DNA of 64,000 nt from DATJPR01 sp963843525 (GTDB taxonomy: Bacteria > Bacteroidota > Ignavibacteria > UBA10030 > UBA6906), in the NCBI GenBank assembly GCA_963843525.1, contig CAWJKM010000007.1, positions 682,001-746,000 of the forward strand, read 5' to 3'. The notes under the pieces were generated by a model that saw only the letters and a program-made list of their open reading frames with translations, was not told the DNA's origin and did not search any database. This document shows, one piece after another, positions 1 through 8,925 of the stretch (within the stretch, counting starts at the first letter, position 1; every line of letters starts with the position of its first letter). A program made the position numbers and the translations under genes.

Positions 1-1
1 T

Positions 2-2095
2 GTCCCACTTTCCCTTGCCGCTTCGCTGATCGTCGCGAGTGCCGTTGTGTTCGCCGGGCCGTCACCCCAGGACGCAAGCGGTAATCCTGAGATCGGGAGC
101 ATTGCATTCGAAGGCAATTCCGGCTTTTCGACTCCGGAGCTCCGTGCCCAGATCCAGACAAAAGAGACACCCGGGTTTCTGAGCAAGTTCATGTACGGCT
201 CCATCAGTGAAAAGCTGGGCCGCAAGGACGAATACCTGAACTATGTCGTTCTCGGATCCGATGTCGAACGGCTGCACAAGTATTATGAAAACCGCGGCTA
301 TCGAGAGGCGCGCATCGACACCAGTCTTCAATTCTATGACGACGGCGCAATGGTGAATATCACCTTCAAGATTCAGGAAGGCTACCGCTCGGTGATCGAC
401 AGCCTCACGTATCGGGGTATCCCGAATGGTCCCGAAACCATATGGGAAGACATCCATAACGGACCGCCCCGCATCTCCCAGGGTGATTACTACAACTCTC
501 TCCTCCTTGAAGAAGAAGTGAAGCGTGTCCTCCAGGTGTTCGCCAATAACGGCTTTCCCAATGCGTCGTTCGTTCGGGATAGTTCGTATGCCCGACAGTA
601 TGCCAGCACAGGCAACTTTAAGGTTCTGCTCGATTTCAAAGCGGGGAGGCGCTACCGTTTCGGTCCCATTACGGTGGAGCAGGAAGTCGATTCCCTCCGC
701 GGAATCTCCCGTCGCGATGATATCTCCGACGATATCGTCCTGGAACATCTCGACTACAAACCGAATGACTTCTACAGTGAGGAGGTACGCCAAAAAAGCG
801 AGCGGAATCTCAATCGCCTGGGGGTGTTCGACCTCCGGCGGATCGATGTCTCCATACCCGCACTGGCGGACACCGGCATTATGGTGCCAAGCCTGATCGT
901 CATCCGCCCGAAGGACAAGCACGAGCTGGCGCCGGAGCTCATCGTCAGCAATGACAATGATGCCTTCAATATCGGCGCCGGGTTGGGATACACCGACAGG
1001 AACTTTTTCGGGGGTGCGAGAATTTTCAGCGCCCATCTCCGGTTCAGGACTCAGACCATCGCAGCATTCCCGAATTATTTCAAGATCAGCAACGATGCGG
1101 TGTCCAATTTTGATCTGACATTTGAACTCCTGCAGCCGTATATTTTCTCCAGTGCCGTCAAAGGAACCTGGTCATTCTCCTACATTATTGACAAGCAGCT
1201 CCCGTACAAACTCAATATTTTCCGGACGCGATTCGGCATCAATGACCGGTTTGCAGAGTATACGACGGGACAGTTCGACTGGACACTCGAAGCGATCGAC
1301 CCGCGCCTGCGCCCGGTCGATTCTTCGAAGATCGACCCGGTGACTTTCCGTCAACTCCAACTCCTCTCGCCGAAGCAATTCAACTCGGTCTTCTCTTTTA
1401 CCATACAGCGGGACATGACGAATGACATCTTTTCGCCGTCGGAGGGGTTTGTCCACTCCATGACGCTGCAAGAGTCGGGACTCCTTCCGCTGCTTATCAG
1501 AAAAGTGATGCCGAACCTTCCGTATACACAATTTTACAGCGCGAGCGCCCTGGGACGATGGTATTATGACGTGGGGGCGACGAAGCGATTCTCCATCCTC
1601 GCGATCAAGCTCCGGGCAGGCCTCGAAGAAAAATATGGCGCCTCACGGAACGATTCCGCCCGGGTTATACCCCAGACGTACAGATTCTTCGCGGGAGGCT
1701 CGGGAAGCGTTCGCGGGTGGAATTCACGCAGCCTGATATCGACGGGCGATCCCCAACTGGGGGGAAACCTTCTCATCGATGGCAGCGTGGAAATGCGGAC
1801 GAATCCCCTGCAAGCCCTCGCCGATGGATTCTGGGACAAAATGTGGATCGTCGAATTCGTGGATTTCGGAAATCTCTGGCCGACCATCGGGGATTTCCGG
1901 TTTCGAGACGTGGCGATTGCAGCCGGTCTGGGATTCCGGTACGATACGTTCTTCGGGCCGTTCCGAATTGACTGGGGTTTCAGGGTGTATGACCCGAGTG
2001 AACCCACGGGTCACAACTGGATCACGCAACGCCGGTTACTGGGACAGACTTTTAAAGAAGGGGTGTTCCACTTCGGGATCGGCCATGCGTTCTAG
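2..2095 (+). CDS. Omp85/BamA-TamA-like outer-membrane assembly protein, 5' end cut by window edge
   Basis: About 697 residues are visible. The frame is open to the first base and reads a hydrophobic signal-peptide-like stretch (VPLSLAASLIVASAVVFAG), so the true start lies upstream of the window and the internal GTG at 47 is not the start. The N-terminal half reads as POTRA-type repeats, with segments such as GSIAFEGNSGF and KYYENRGYREARID. The second half is a 16-strand-type barrel rich in alternating aromatic residues. It contains the family signature AGGSGSVRGW near 1700 and ends in an aromatic residue (GIGHAF), as expected for insertion by the BAM machinery. Known role of the family: folding and insertion of outer-membrane proteins (BamA) or autotransporter assembly (TamA). 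Which of the two it is cannot be settled here. A repeat-rich gap separates it from holB. Confidence 0.9.
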   Translation, partial: VPLSLAASLIVASAVVFAGPSPQDASGNPEIGSIAFEGNSGFSTPELRAQIQTKETPGFLSKFMYGSISEKLGRKDEYLNYVVLGSDVERLHKYYENRGYREARIDTSLQFYDDGAMVNITFKIQEGYRSVIDSLTYRGIPNGPETIWEDIHNGPPRISQGDYYNSLLLEEEVKRVLQVFANNGFPNASFVRDSSYARQYASTGNFKVLLDFKAGRRYRFGPITVEQEVDSLRGISRRDDISDDIVLEHLDYKPNDFYSEEVRQKSERNLNRLGVFDLRRIDVSIPALADTGIMVPSLIVIRPKDKHELAPELIVSNDNDAFNIGAGLGYTDRNFFGGARIFSAHLRFRTQTIAAFPNYFKISNDAVSNFDLTFELLQPYIFSSAVKGTWSFSYIIDKQLPYKLNIFRTRFGINDRFAEYTTGQFDWTLEAIDPRLRPVDSSKIDPVTFRQLQLLSPKQFNSVFSFTIQRDMTNDIFSPSEGFVHSMTLQESGLLPLLIRKVMPNLPYTQFYSASALGRWYYDVGATKRFSILAIKLRAGLEEKYGASRNDSARVIPQTYRFFAGGSGSVRGWNSRSLISTGDPQLGGNLLIDGSVEMRTNPLQALADGFWDKMWIVEFVDFGNLWPTIGDFRFRDVAIAAGLGFRYDTFFGPFRIDWGFRVYDPSEPTGHNWITQRRLLGQTFKEGVFHFGIGHAF

Positions 2096-2122
2096 GAAAC
2101 AGCGGAGAGTTTTAAGAGGAGA

Positions 2123-2281
2123 GTAAGATGTAGGAAGTAAGATGTAGGAAGAAAGATGTAGGAAGAAAGCGGTAGGGGAAGATCGGTCCCCAGTTACTCG
2201 TGCGGCGCGCTCTCTTGGTTGCTTCTTAAGGCTTTCTGCTTCTTTCTTCTTACTTCCTTCTTCATACTTCTTACTCCTTGC
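2123..2281. repeat. 14-bp tandem repeat with an inverted pyrimidine-rich counterpart
   Basis: Three 14-bp units (GTAAGATGTAGGAA, the same again, GAAAGATGTAGGAA) run head to tail at 2123-2164, with a degenerate fourth unit to 2178. After about 50 bases of unrelated sequence, 2227-2281 carries a pyrimidine-rich stretch made of the complementary words (CTTCTTACTTCC and similar). The two arms could pair as a long imperfect hairpin. It fills the gap between the Omp85 gene and holB. Confidence 0.7.
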
Positions 2282-2294
2282 TCAAAGAGGCCAC

Positions 2295-3455
2295 ATGCCC
2301 TGGTCTGACGTCATAGGCCAACAACGAGTGAAAGACTACCTGGTTCATGCGATCCGGGCGCAACGGCTTGCGCATGCGTACCTGTTTGTCGGTCCGGAAG
2401 GGACCGGGAAGGACGCTATGGCGCTCGAGCTGGCGAAGGTGGTCCACTGCGAGCGCGGGGGAGAGGATGCCTGCGGCGTATGTTCCTCCTGCCTTCGCAT
2501 CCGGGGAATACGTCATCCGGATCTGCTCTTTGTGACCGCTCTTCCCAGGGGCAAAGACGAGGGGAATGACGACGGTCCGCTCGACAAACTTTCTGAGCCG
2601 GAGATCCGCCTTGTGCAACAAGAGATTCACACAAAGGGGGAAAACCCCTATTACCGGATCTCAATCCCCAGGGCAAACGTTATCAAAGTCAACAGCATCC
2701 GGGAAGTGCGGAGGGAAGCGTCGATGACGACCTCCGACAACCACCGGCGGGTCATGATCATCTCGCAGGCGGAGTTGATGAATGACGAGGCGTCAAACAT
2801 GCTGCTGAAGACTCTGGAGGAACCGGGCGGGGATACGATGCTGATCCTCACCACGGCAAAGCGTGAGCAGATCCTTCCGACGATCCAATCGCGGTGCATG
2901 GTAGTACGATTTGATCCGATCGGCGAAGAGGACCTTCTGCATGCGCTTGTGGAACGCCAGGGCATCCCGGATGACCGGGCACTCGTGACCGCACGCCTGG
3001 CGGGAGGGAGTTACACCCGTGCGTTGGAGCTGTTGACGGAGGACCTTCTCCAGGCACGGAGGGACGTGGTGCATTTCGTCCGCCTCGCATTGAGCGGTGG
3101 TATTGTGGGTGCTCTCGATGAAATCGACCGTCTCGCCGAATTGAAGGAGAAAGATGCGTACCGGCGTTTCCTTCAGCTTCTTCTTCAGTGGTGTCGCGAC
3201 GCCATGGTGCTTGCTGCGGGCGGATCAATAGTCAACCTGGACCAGCAGGAAGATCTGCGCAAATTCATCGCACGATTTCCCCATGCGAATCTCCCGCGCG
3301 TCCTGGCGGGCATCGAACGCGCCGTGACACTGCTTGACCGTAATATACACCCGCGGCTGCTGTTGGTAAATCTTGTTTTGCTCCTGCGCACCGCGATCCC
3401 TGTTGATGCACCGATGGGCCATCCCGGAACACTCGTTTCATCGGAGATATCATGA
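2295..3455 (+). CDS. holB: DNA polymerase III delta-prime subunit
   Basis: 386-residue clamp-loader ATPase of the AAA+ family. Near residue 30 the P-loop reads GPEGTGKD. It is followed by a zinc-binding cysteine cluster (CERGGEDACGVCSSC), as in delta-prime and DnaX. The sensor-1 region reads LLKTLEEPGGDTMLILTT and the arginine-finger motif SRC is present (TIQSRCMVVRF). Known role: with DnaX and HolA it loads the beta clamp on DNA during replication. Its length suits HolB and it lacks the long C-terminal extension of DnaX. The ATG follows CAAAGAGGCCAC, a moderate Shine-Dalgarno sequence. It overlaps metG by ATGA, so the two are likely translationally coupled. Confidence 0.9.
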   Translation: MPWSDVIGQQRVKDYLVHAIRAQRLAHAYLFVGPEGTGKDAMALELAKVVHCERGGEDACGVCSSCLRIRGIRHPDLLFVTALPRGKDEGNDDGPLDKLSEPEIRLVQQEIHTKGENPYYRISIPRANVIKVNSIREVRREASMTTSDNHRRVMIISQAELMNDEASNMLLKTLEEPGGDTMLILTTAKREQILPTIQSRCMVVRFDPIGEEDLLHALVERQGIPDDRALVTARLAGGSYTRALELLTEDLLQARRDVVHFVRLALSGGIVGALDEIDRLAELKEKDAYRRFLQLLLQWCRDAMVLAAGGSIVNLDQQEDLRKFIARFPHANLPRVLAGIERAVTLLDRNIHPRLLLVNLVLLLRTAIPVDAPMGHPGTLVSSEIS

Positions 3456-5524
3456 GAGAAGCCAAACGCATCCTTGTCACCGCTGCATTGCCCTATGCCA
3501 ACGGTCCCATCCACCTCGGCCATCTGGCCGGCGCATATCTTCCTGCCGACATGTATGTCCGCTATCAACGGCTCAGGCGAAAAGACGTCGTATTCCTTTG
3601 CGGTTCGGACGAACATGGCGTCCCGATTACCATCAGTGCAGAAAAAGAAAAGACGACTCCGCAGGTGGTGGTCGACCGGTATCATGCGATGAATAAGAAG
3701 GCGTTTGAACGGTTTGAGATGAGTTTCGACAATTATTCGAGAACTTCGCTTCCCCTTCACCACCGGACCGCGCAGGAGTTCTTTCTCGAATTCCACCGCC
3801 GCGGGATCCTCAAGGAGAAGGCGGAGAAGCAGTTTTACGACGACGAGGCCAGGATGTTTCTGCCCGACCGGTACGTGGAAGGGACCTGCCCGGTGTGCGC
3901 CAACCCGGATGCGCGGGGGGACCAGTGCGAGCAATGCGGTACGTTTTTGAATCCCATGGACCTTCTGAATCCGCGGAGCAAGATCACCGGGAAAACTCCC
4001 GTTGTCAGGGAGACCTCCCACTGGTATTTCCCGCTCGGGACGTACCAGAAACGGCTGGAGGAATACATCGAAATAGCTTCAAGCCTGGAACCGTGGAAAG
4101 AAAATGTCCTCCAGTATTGCAGAGGATGGTTCAAAGATGGTCTGCAGGACCGGGCGGTCACCCGTGATCTCGATTGGGGGGTGAAAGTCCCTCTTCAAGG
4201 GTACGAGCAAAAGGTCATCTACGTCTGGTTTGACGCCGTGCTCGGGTACATCTCATCCACACGTGAGTGGGCGGAACGCAAGGGTGAACCGGAGGCCTGG
4301 CGTGCCTACTGGAACGAACCCGGGACAAAGTACGTGGCCTTTATCGGGAAAGATAACATTGTCTTCCACTGCATCGTGTTCCCTGCAATGCTCATGGCAT
4401 GGAATGACGGGGGAAAAGAACAGTACGTGCTGCCGGCGAATGTACCGGCAAATGAATTCCTCAACTTCGAAGGGCAGAAGTTTTCGAAAAGCAGGGGGTG
4501 GGGCATTGATGTCCAGGACTTTCTCGACCGGTACCCGGCCGATTATCTCCGGTACTACCTTGCAGTCTCGCTGCCGGAATCGCGTGATTCCGATTTCTAC
4601 TGGAAAGAGTTCCAGGCAAAAGCCAACAGTGAACTCGCCGACATTCTGGGGAATTTCATCAACCGCACGCTCGCGTTCGCGGCGCGGACTTTTGACGGCA
4701 TTGTGCCCGCGCGCGGTGAAGAATCGGATCAGGACCGGAACATGCTCGAGTCGATCCGCCGTGCACCGGGCATGGTCGGCGACAGCTTCGATCGGTATCA
4801 TTTTCGCGACGGGGTGAATGAGATGATGAACCTGGCCCGCGATGCAAACAAGTATTTCAACGATAGTGAACCATGGAAGACTGCGAAATCGGACAAGGTC
4901 CGGTGCGCGTCGACAATCAATTTGAGTGTCCAGGTGGCACGTGCCCTGGCGATCCTCGCTTCCCCTGTCATCCCCGAGTCGGCGAAAAAAATATGGCGCA
5001 TGCTCAACCTCGAAGGATCGCCCGAAGCCGCATCATGGGAGAGTGCCCGGGAGTGTGCCGTTCCTGCCGGACACCGGCTGGGAACACCGGAGATCCTGTT
5101 TACAAAGATTGAAGACGAAACCATCGAGAAGGAGATCTCAATGCTCGGGCAGTCCGATCAGAAAACACCTTCCCCCGCAGCTCCGGAACCGAAGAACCCG
5201 GACGTGACTATTGACGACTTCAAGAAGCTCGATCTCCGTATCGCGAAGATCTTAACCGCGGAGGCCGTTGCGAAATCGAAGAAGCTCCTTCGCCTTGAGG
5301 TGGAAGTCGGGTCTGAACGGCGGACGGTTCTTGCGGGAATCTCTCAACACTACCAACCGGAGTCGCTCGTCGGAGCTTCGGTGGTGGTGGTCTTTAACCT
5401 GCAGCCCGCGACGCTCATGGGACAGGAATCCCGTGGAATGATCCTTGCGGCCTCAGATGACGAGGGGAAACTGATTCTCATCGGGCCGAAAGGCGACATC
5501 GCAAGCGGGAGCAAAGTACGGTGA
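3452..5524 (+). CDS. metG: methionyl-tRNA synthetase with C-terminal tRNA-binding domain
   Basis: 690 residues; charges tRNA-Met in the cytoplasm. The class I signatures are both present: the HIGH box as HLGH in PIHLGHLAGAY, and KFSKSRG for KMSKS. A zinc knuckle lies in the connective region (CPVC and CEQC around 3890-3940), which marks the MetG1-type enzyme. The last 110 residues (DDFKKLDLRIAKILTAE to the end) form the EMAP-II/Trbp111-like tRNA-binding and dimerisation domain of long bacterial MetRS. The ATG lies in the holB stop (ATGA overlap). A tatD-family gene follows, a common neighbour of metG. Confidence 0.97.
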   Translation: MREAKRILVTAALPYANGPIHLGHLAGAYLPADMYVRYQRLRRKDVVFLCGSDEHGVPITISAEKEKTTPQVVVDRYHAMNKKAFERFEMSFDNYSRTSLPLHHRTAQEFFLEFHRRGILKEKAEKQFYDDEARMFLPDRYVEGTCPVCANPDARGDQCEQCGTFLNPMDLLNPRSKITGKTPVVRETSHWYFPLGTYQKRLEEYIEIASSLEPWKENVLQYCRGWFKDGLQDRAVTRDLDWGVKVPLQGYEQKVIYVWFDAVLGYISSTREWAERKGEPEAWRAYWNEPGTKYVAFIGKDNIVFHCIVFPAMLMAWNDGGKEQYVLPANVPANEFLNFEGQKFSKSRGWGIDVQDFLDRYPADYLRYYLAVSLPESRDSDFYWKEFQAKANSELADILGNFINRTLAFAARTFDGIVPARGEESDQDRNMLESIRRAPGMVGDSFDRYHFRDGVNEMMNLARDANKYFNDSEPWKTAKSDKVRCASTINLSVQVARALAILASPVIPESAKKIWRMLNLEGSPEAASWESARECAVPAGHRLGTPEILFTKIEDETIEKEISMLGQSDQKTPSPAAPEPKNPDVTIDDFKKLDLRIAKILTAEAVAKSKKLLRLEVEVGSERRTVLAGISQHYQPESLVGASVVVVFNLQPATLMGQESRGMILAASDDEGKLILIGPKGDIASGSKVR

Positions 5525-5608
5525 CTCGGGTATCCTTTGCACCGAACGATCGCAGAGGGGGTCTGTTCCAGAAACACTGAGTAGTCCTGAGAGGGTTGGA
5601 GGCGGATT

Positions 5609-7012
5609 ATGTTTATTGATTCACACTGTCATCTGACGGCCAGGGAGTTCGACAGTGATCGGGATGAGGTAATTCAGCGGGCCCTGGATGCCGGGGTGCA
5701 TGCCATTGTCTGTCCGGGGACAACCCTCGAAGATTCCCGAAAGGCCGTCGATCTCGCCTCGAAGTACCCTTCTGTCTACGCATGCGTCGGCATTCACCCG
5801 CACGAGGCGGCAAAGGCGCCGGGTGAAATGCTCCGGGAGCTCGAAGACCTTCTTGGCAGCCCGAAGGTCGTCGCCGTCGGTGAAATCGGGCTGGATTTCT
5901 ATTACGATTTCGCCCCCCATGACGTTCAGGAGCAGGTGTTCAAGGAACAGATGCGGTTCGCCCGCCGGAAGAACCTGCCCGTTGTCATCCACACGCGCGA
6001 CTCCATGGAACGCACGCTGTCGATCGTGGAGGAAATTCTCGAAGAAGACGGTGCGTGGCGCGATGAGGCCCCTGGAACTCCATCGCGATATCCTTCTCCC
6101 AAAGGGGTCTTTCATTGTTTTCCGGGTGACCCTTCAACGGCATGGCGATTGATTCACCTGGGGTTCTCCATATCGTTTCCCGGGATTGTAACCTTTAAAA
6201 AGAGCGGACACGCTGCAAGCGTCGCCTCAACGGTTCCCATTGAACACATCCTCCTCGAGACGGACAGCCCCTACCTTGCTCCTGTTCCCCTTCGCGGCAC
6301 CCGGAATGTCCCTGCGAACATTCCTCTCATCGCGGCCAGGATTGCCGAGCTCCAGGGCCTCTCGGTTTCAGATGTCGCACGCGCAACGAACTACGCCGCT
6401 CTCAAACTCTTCGGCATCGGTACCCTCGGGGAACCGCAATTCACTTACACGCTCCGTGACGCCCTTTACGTGAATTTGACGATCCGCTGCAATGCGGACT
6501 GCGTATTTTGCGACCGGTCGGGAGACGCGGTGATCAAGGGTATCAATCTAAAGATTCAGAAGGAACCGAGCCCGGAAGAAGTGATCGCAGAAATCGGAGA
6601 TCCGACGAAGTACCGCGAAATCGTGTTCTGTGGCTACGGCGAACCCACGATCAGGCTCGAAGAGATGAAGACCATTGCACGCTGGGTGAAAGCGCAGGGA
6701 GGGAAGACGCGATTAAATACCAACGGGCATGGGAATATCATTCAAAATAGGGATATTCTGCCGGAGTTGGTCGGTCTCATCGACGCCGTTTCTGTGAGCT
6801 TGAACGCCACGGATCCTGAAGAGTATGGCCGGCTGATGCGAATCAACGGGCCCATGTTTTTTTCGGCAATGAAGGCATTCGCCTCCGAAGCCGCCAGGCT
6901 CTTCCCGAAAGTCACGATGACCATCGTTGATATCGAAGAGGTGGATAAAGCCCGGGCGCGAGCGCTTGCAGAGGAAATAGGTGCAGAATTCTCCACCCGG
7001 CCGTTCTTTTGA
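5609..7012 (+). CDS. TatD-family metal-dependent hydrolase fused to a TatD-associated radical SAM domain
   Basis: 467 residues in two parts. Residues 1-262 are a TatD nuclease-like TIM barrel: the HxH metal site at H6 and H8, GIHPHE, VGEIGLDFYY, VIHTRDS, HCFPGD and ETDSPYLAP are all present. Residues about 280-467 are a compact radical SAM domain with the cluster-binding CxxxCxxC at C294, C298 and C301 (CNADCVFC), then FCGYGEPT and LNTNGHGN. This fusion matches the known TatD-linked radical SAM family (TIGR04038 type). The TatD half is expected to be a DNase or D-aminoacyl-tRNA-deacylase-like hydrolase. The reaction of the radical SAM half is unknown. The next gene begins 37 bases downstream. 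Confidence 0.92.
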   Translation: MFIDSHCHLTAREFDSDRDEVIQRALDAGVHAIVCPGTTLEDSRKAVDLASKYPSVYACVGIHPHEAAKAPGEMLRELEDLLGSPKVVAVGEIGLDFYYDFAPHDVQEQVFKEQMRFARRKNLPVVIHTRDSMERTLSIVEEILEEDGAWRDEAPGTPSRYPSPKGVFHCFPGDPSTAWRLIHLGFSISFPGIVTFKKSGHAASVASTVPIEHILLETDSPYLAPVPLRGTRNVPANIPLIAARIAELQGLSVSDVARATNYAALKLFGIGTLGEPQFTYTLRDALYVNLTIRCNADCVFCDRSGDAVIKGINLKIQKEPSPEEVIAEIGDPTKYREIVFCGYGEPTIRLEEMKTIARWVKAQGGKTRLNTNGHGNIIQNRDILPELVGLIDAVSVSLNATDPEEYGRLMRINGPMFFSAMKAFASEAARLFPKVTMTIVDIEEVDKARARALAEEIGAEFSTRPFF

Positions 7013-7049
7013 TCTCCGTACCACTGTTCGCCCCCACGAGGAAGAGACC

Positions 7050-8861
7050 ATGCCACGATCGATGCTCATTGGGTTGATGATGTTATTGACGATGGTGTTC
7101 CACGCTTCTGCCGGTACACCGGGGAGCTTTGTGGTAAACGGAAGGACATTCGTCCTGAATGGAAAACCGTTTATCATCCATTCCGGCGAGGTGCACTACC
7201 CGAGAATCCCCCGTGAGTACTGGCGGGAACGCCTTCATACTGTCCACGCCATGGGCGTGAACACCATCTGCACGTACATTTTCTGGGATCTTCATGAGCC
7301 GGAGCCCGGCCGGTGGGATTTCAGCGGCGACAATGACGTCGCGGAATTCATACGTCTTGCCCAGAAGGAGGGATTGTATGTCATCGTCAGACCCGGCCCC
7401 TATGTATGCACAGAATGGGATTTCGGCGGTCTGCCGGCATGGCTCTTACGAGATCCGGAGATTCGTGTCCGATGCATGGATAAGGGTTACATGGCCGCAG
7501 TGAAACGCTACGTCGATCGATTGGGCAAGGAACTTGTTGACCTTCAGATTGATCACGGTGGCCCGATCATCATGATGCAGGTGGAAAACGAATACGGGAG
7601 TTATGGTAACGACACGGCCTACACCCGTGCGCTTGCCGGCTACTTTCGCGACGCCGGATTTACCATTCCTTTCTACACCTCCGATGGTCCGAATCGCGCG
7701 ATGCTCGGGGCGGGGACAATTCCCGGCATTCTCCCGGTGGTGAACTTTGGTGAAGGTGCGCAGCAGGCGTTCCGCGAGCTCGAGGCCTTCCGGCCGGGTG
7801 TGCCGGCAATGTGCGGGGAATACTGGTGCGGATGGTTCACGCACTGGGGGGATTCCCTCTGGGGCAGGGCGGACACCAAATCGCAACTGGAAGAGATCCG
7901 CTGGATGGTGAAAACGGGGAAATCGTTCAATCTGTACATGGCACACGGAGGGACGAACTTCGGCTGGATGGCAGGCGCGAACTTCGGCAAAGCGTTCGAA
8001 CCCGATGTGACGAGTTACGACTATGATGCCCCCGTGGACGAGACTGGTCGGCCCCGCGGGAAGTACTTCGCTATCCGGGAGATTCTTACAGCGGGGGAGA
8101 AGACGATTGCTCCTTCGAATCCACGCGATCTCATATCCATCGATCCTTTTCCCCTGGCGAAGGATGCGCCGCTGTTTGATAATCTTCCCCCCGGGATCCC
8201 GTCTCCTCAGATCTACGGCATGGAGCATTTCGGCCAAAACCATGGGTTCATCCTCTACCGCACCCACCTGATCGGACCGAATGAGGGGACACTCACCATT
8301 ACGGAGCCGCATGATCTCGCGATCGTCCTTCTCGATGGAACGATTGTCGGCTCAGTCGACCGGAGGCTCGGTCAAACATCACTCGTGCTGCCCCATTTGA
8401 ACAACGCGTCACCGCAACTTGATATTCTCGTTGAGGCCTTCGGGAGGGTGAATTTCGGTTCCCATTTGCTCGACAGGAAGGGGATTACGGAAAGAGTCAC
8501 TCTTAATGGCATCACCCTGATGAATTGGGAAGTTTTTCCGCTTCCGATGGATAGTGGATATCGCTCACAGCTTCACTTCCGTGATTCCGTCGGTATCAGT
8601 GGCCCGGCATTCCACCGTGGATCGTTTTCGGTGAAAAAGCCCGGAGACACATTCCTCGACATGAGCGGCTGGCGAGAGGGAATTGTTTGGGTGAACGGAA
8701 AGAATCTCGGCCGTTTCTGGGGGATCGGGCCCCAACGAAAGCTGTATCTCCCGGGGGTCTGGCTCCGCGCCGGGGAGAATGATGTGATGGTGTTCGATTT
8801 GGAAGGAGGACCGCACGGTCCGTTGCGAGGGGTGAGGGAGCCGGATTTCCCCGCGAATTGA
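7050..8861 (+). CDS. secreted glycoside hydrolase family 35 beta-galactosidase
   Basis: 603 residues from the ATG at 7050, chosen because GAGGAAGAG lies just upstream and a signal peptide (MPRSMLIGLMMLLTMVFHAS, then AG) follows at once. A longer frame from 6981 would overlap the preceding gene and lose this signal. The GH35 barrel is clear: GEVHYPRIPREYW, the acid/base glutamate E181 in QVENEYGSYG, and the nucleophile E257 in EYWCGWFTHWG. C-terminal jelly-roll domains include WVNGKNLGRFWGIGPQ. Known role: removal of terminal beta-galactosyl residues from oligo- and polysaccharides. Here it would act in the periplasm or outside the cell. No other sugar-use gene is adjacent. Confidence 0.94.
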   Translation: MPRSMLIGLMMLLTMVFHASAGTPGSFVVNGRTFVLNGKPFIIHSGEVHYPRIPREYWRERLHTVHAMGVNTICTYIFWDLHEPEPGRWDFSGDNDVAEFIRLAQKEGLYVIVRPGPYVCTEWDFGGLPAWLLRDPEIRVRCMDKGYMAAVKRYVDRLGKELVDLQIDHGGPIIMMQVENEYGSYGNDTAYTRALAGYFRDAGFTIPFYTSDGPNRAMLGAGTIPGILPVVNFGEGAQQAFRELEAFRPGVPAMCGEYWCGWFTHWGDSLWGRADTKSQLEEIRWMVKTGKSFNLYMAHGGTNFGWMAGANFGKAFEPDVTSYDYDAPVDETGRPRGKYFAIREILTAGEKTIAPSNPRDLISIDPFPLAKDAPLFDNLPPGIPSPQIYGMEHFGQNHGFILYRTHLIGPNEGTLTITEPHDLAIVLLDGTIVGSVDRRLGQTSLVLPHLNNASPQLDILVEAFGRVNFGSHLLDRKGITERVTLNGITLMNWEVFPLPMDSGYRSQLHFRDSVGISGPAFHRGSFSVKKPGDTFLDMSGWREGIVWVNGKNLGRFWGIGPQRKLYLPGVWLRAGENDVMVFDLEGGPHGPLRGVREPDFPAN

Positions 8862-8874
8862 ACATCTCTCTTCC

Positions 8875-8913
8875 TGCGCACGAGGCACCGGAATCAGGTG
8901 CCTCCGGTGCGCA
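8875..8913. terminator. long hairpin between convergent genes, possible bidirectional terminator
   Basis: TGCGCAC-GAGGCACC pairs with GGTGCCTC-(2 nt)-GTGCGCA around a 7-base loop, giving a 15-bp stem with one bulge. It sits between the convergent GH35 and cystathionine gamma-synthase genes. Neither side has a clear U tract, so a terminator role is inferred from position and stability. Confidence 0.45.
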
Positions 8914-8925
8914 AGCTCTCACCCG

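Noticed and set aside
62..1036. 324-codon open frame on the minus strand inside the Omp85 gene
   Set aside because: Pure shadow of a GC-rich gene; it has no ribosome-binding site and reads no known family.
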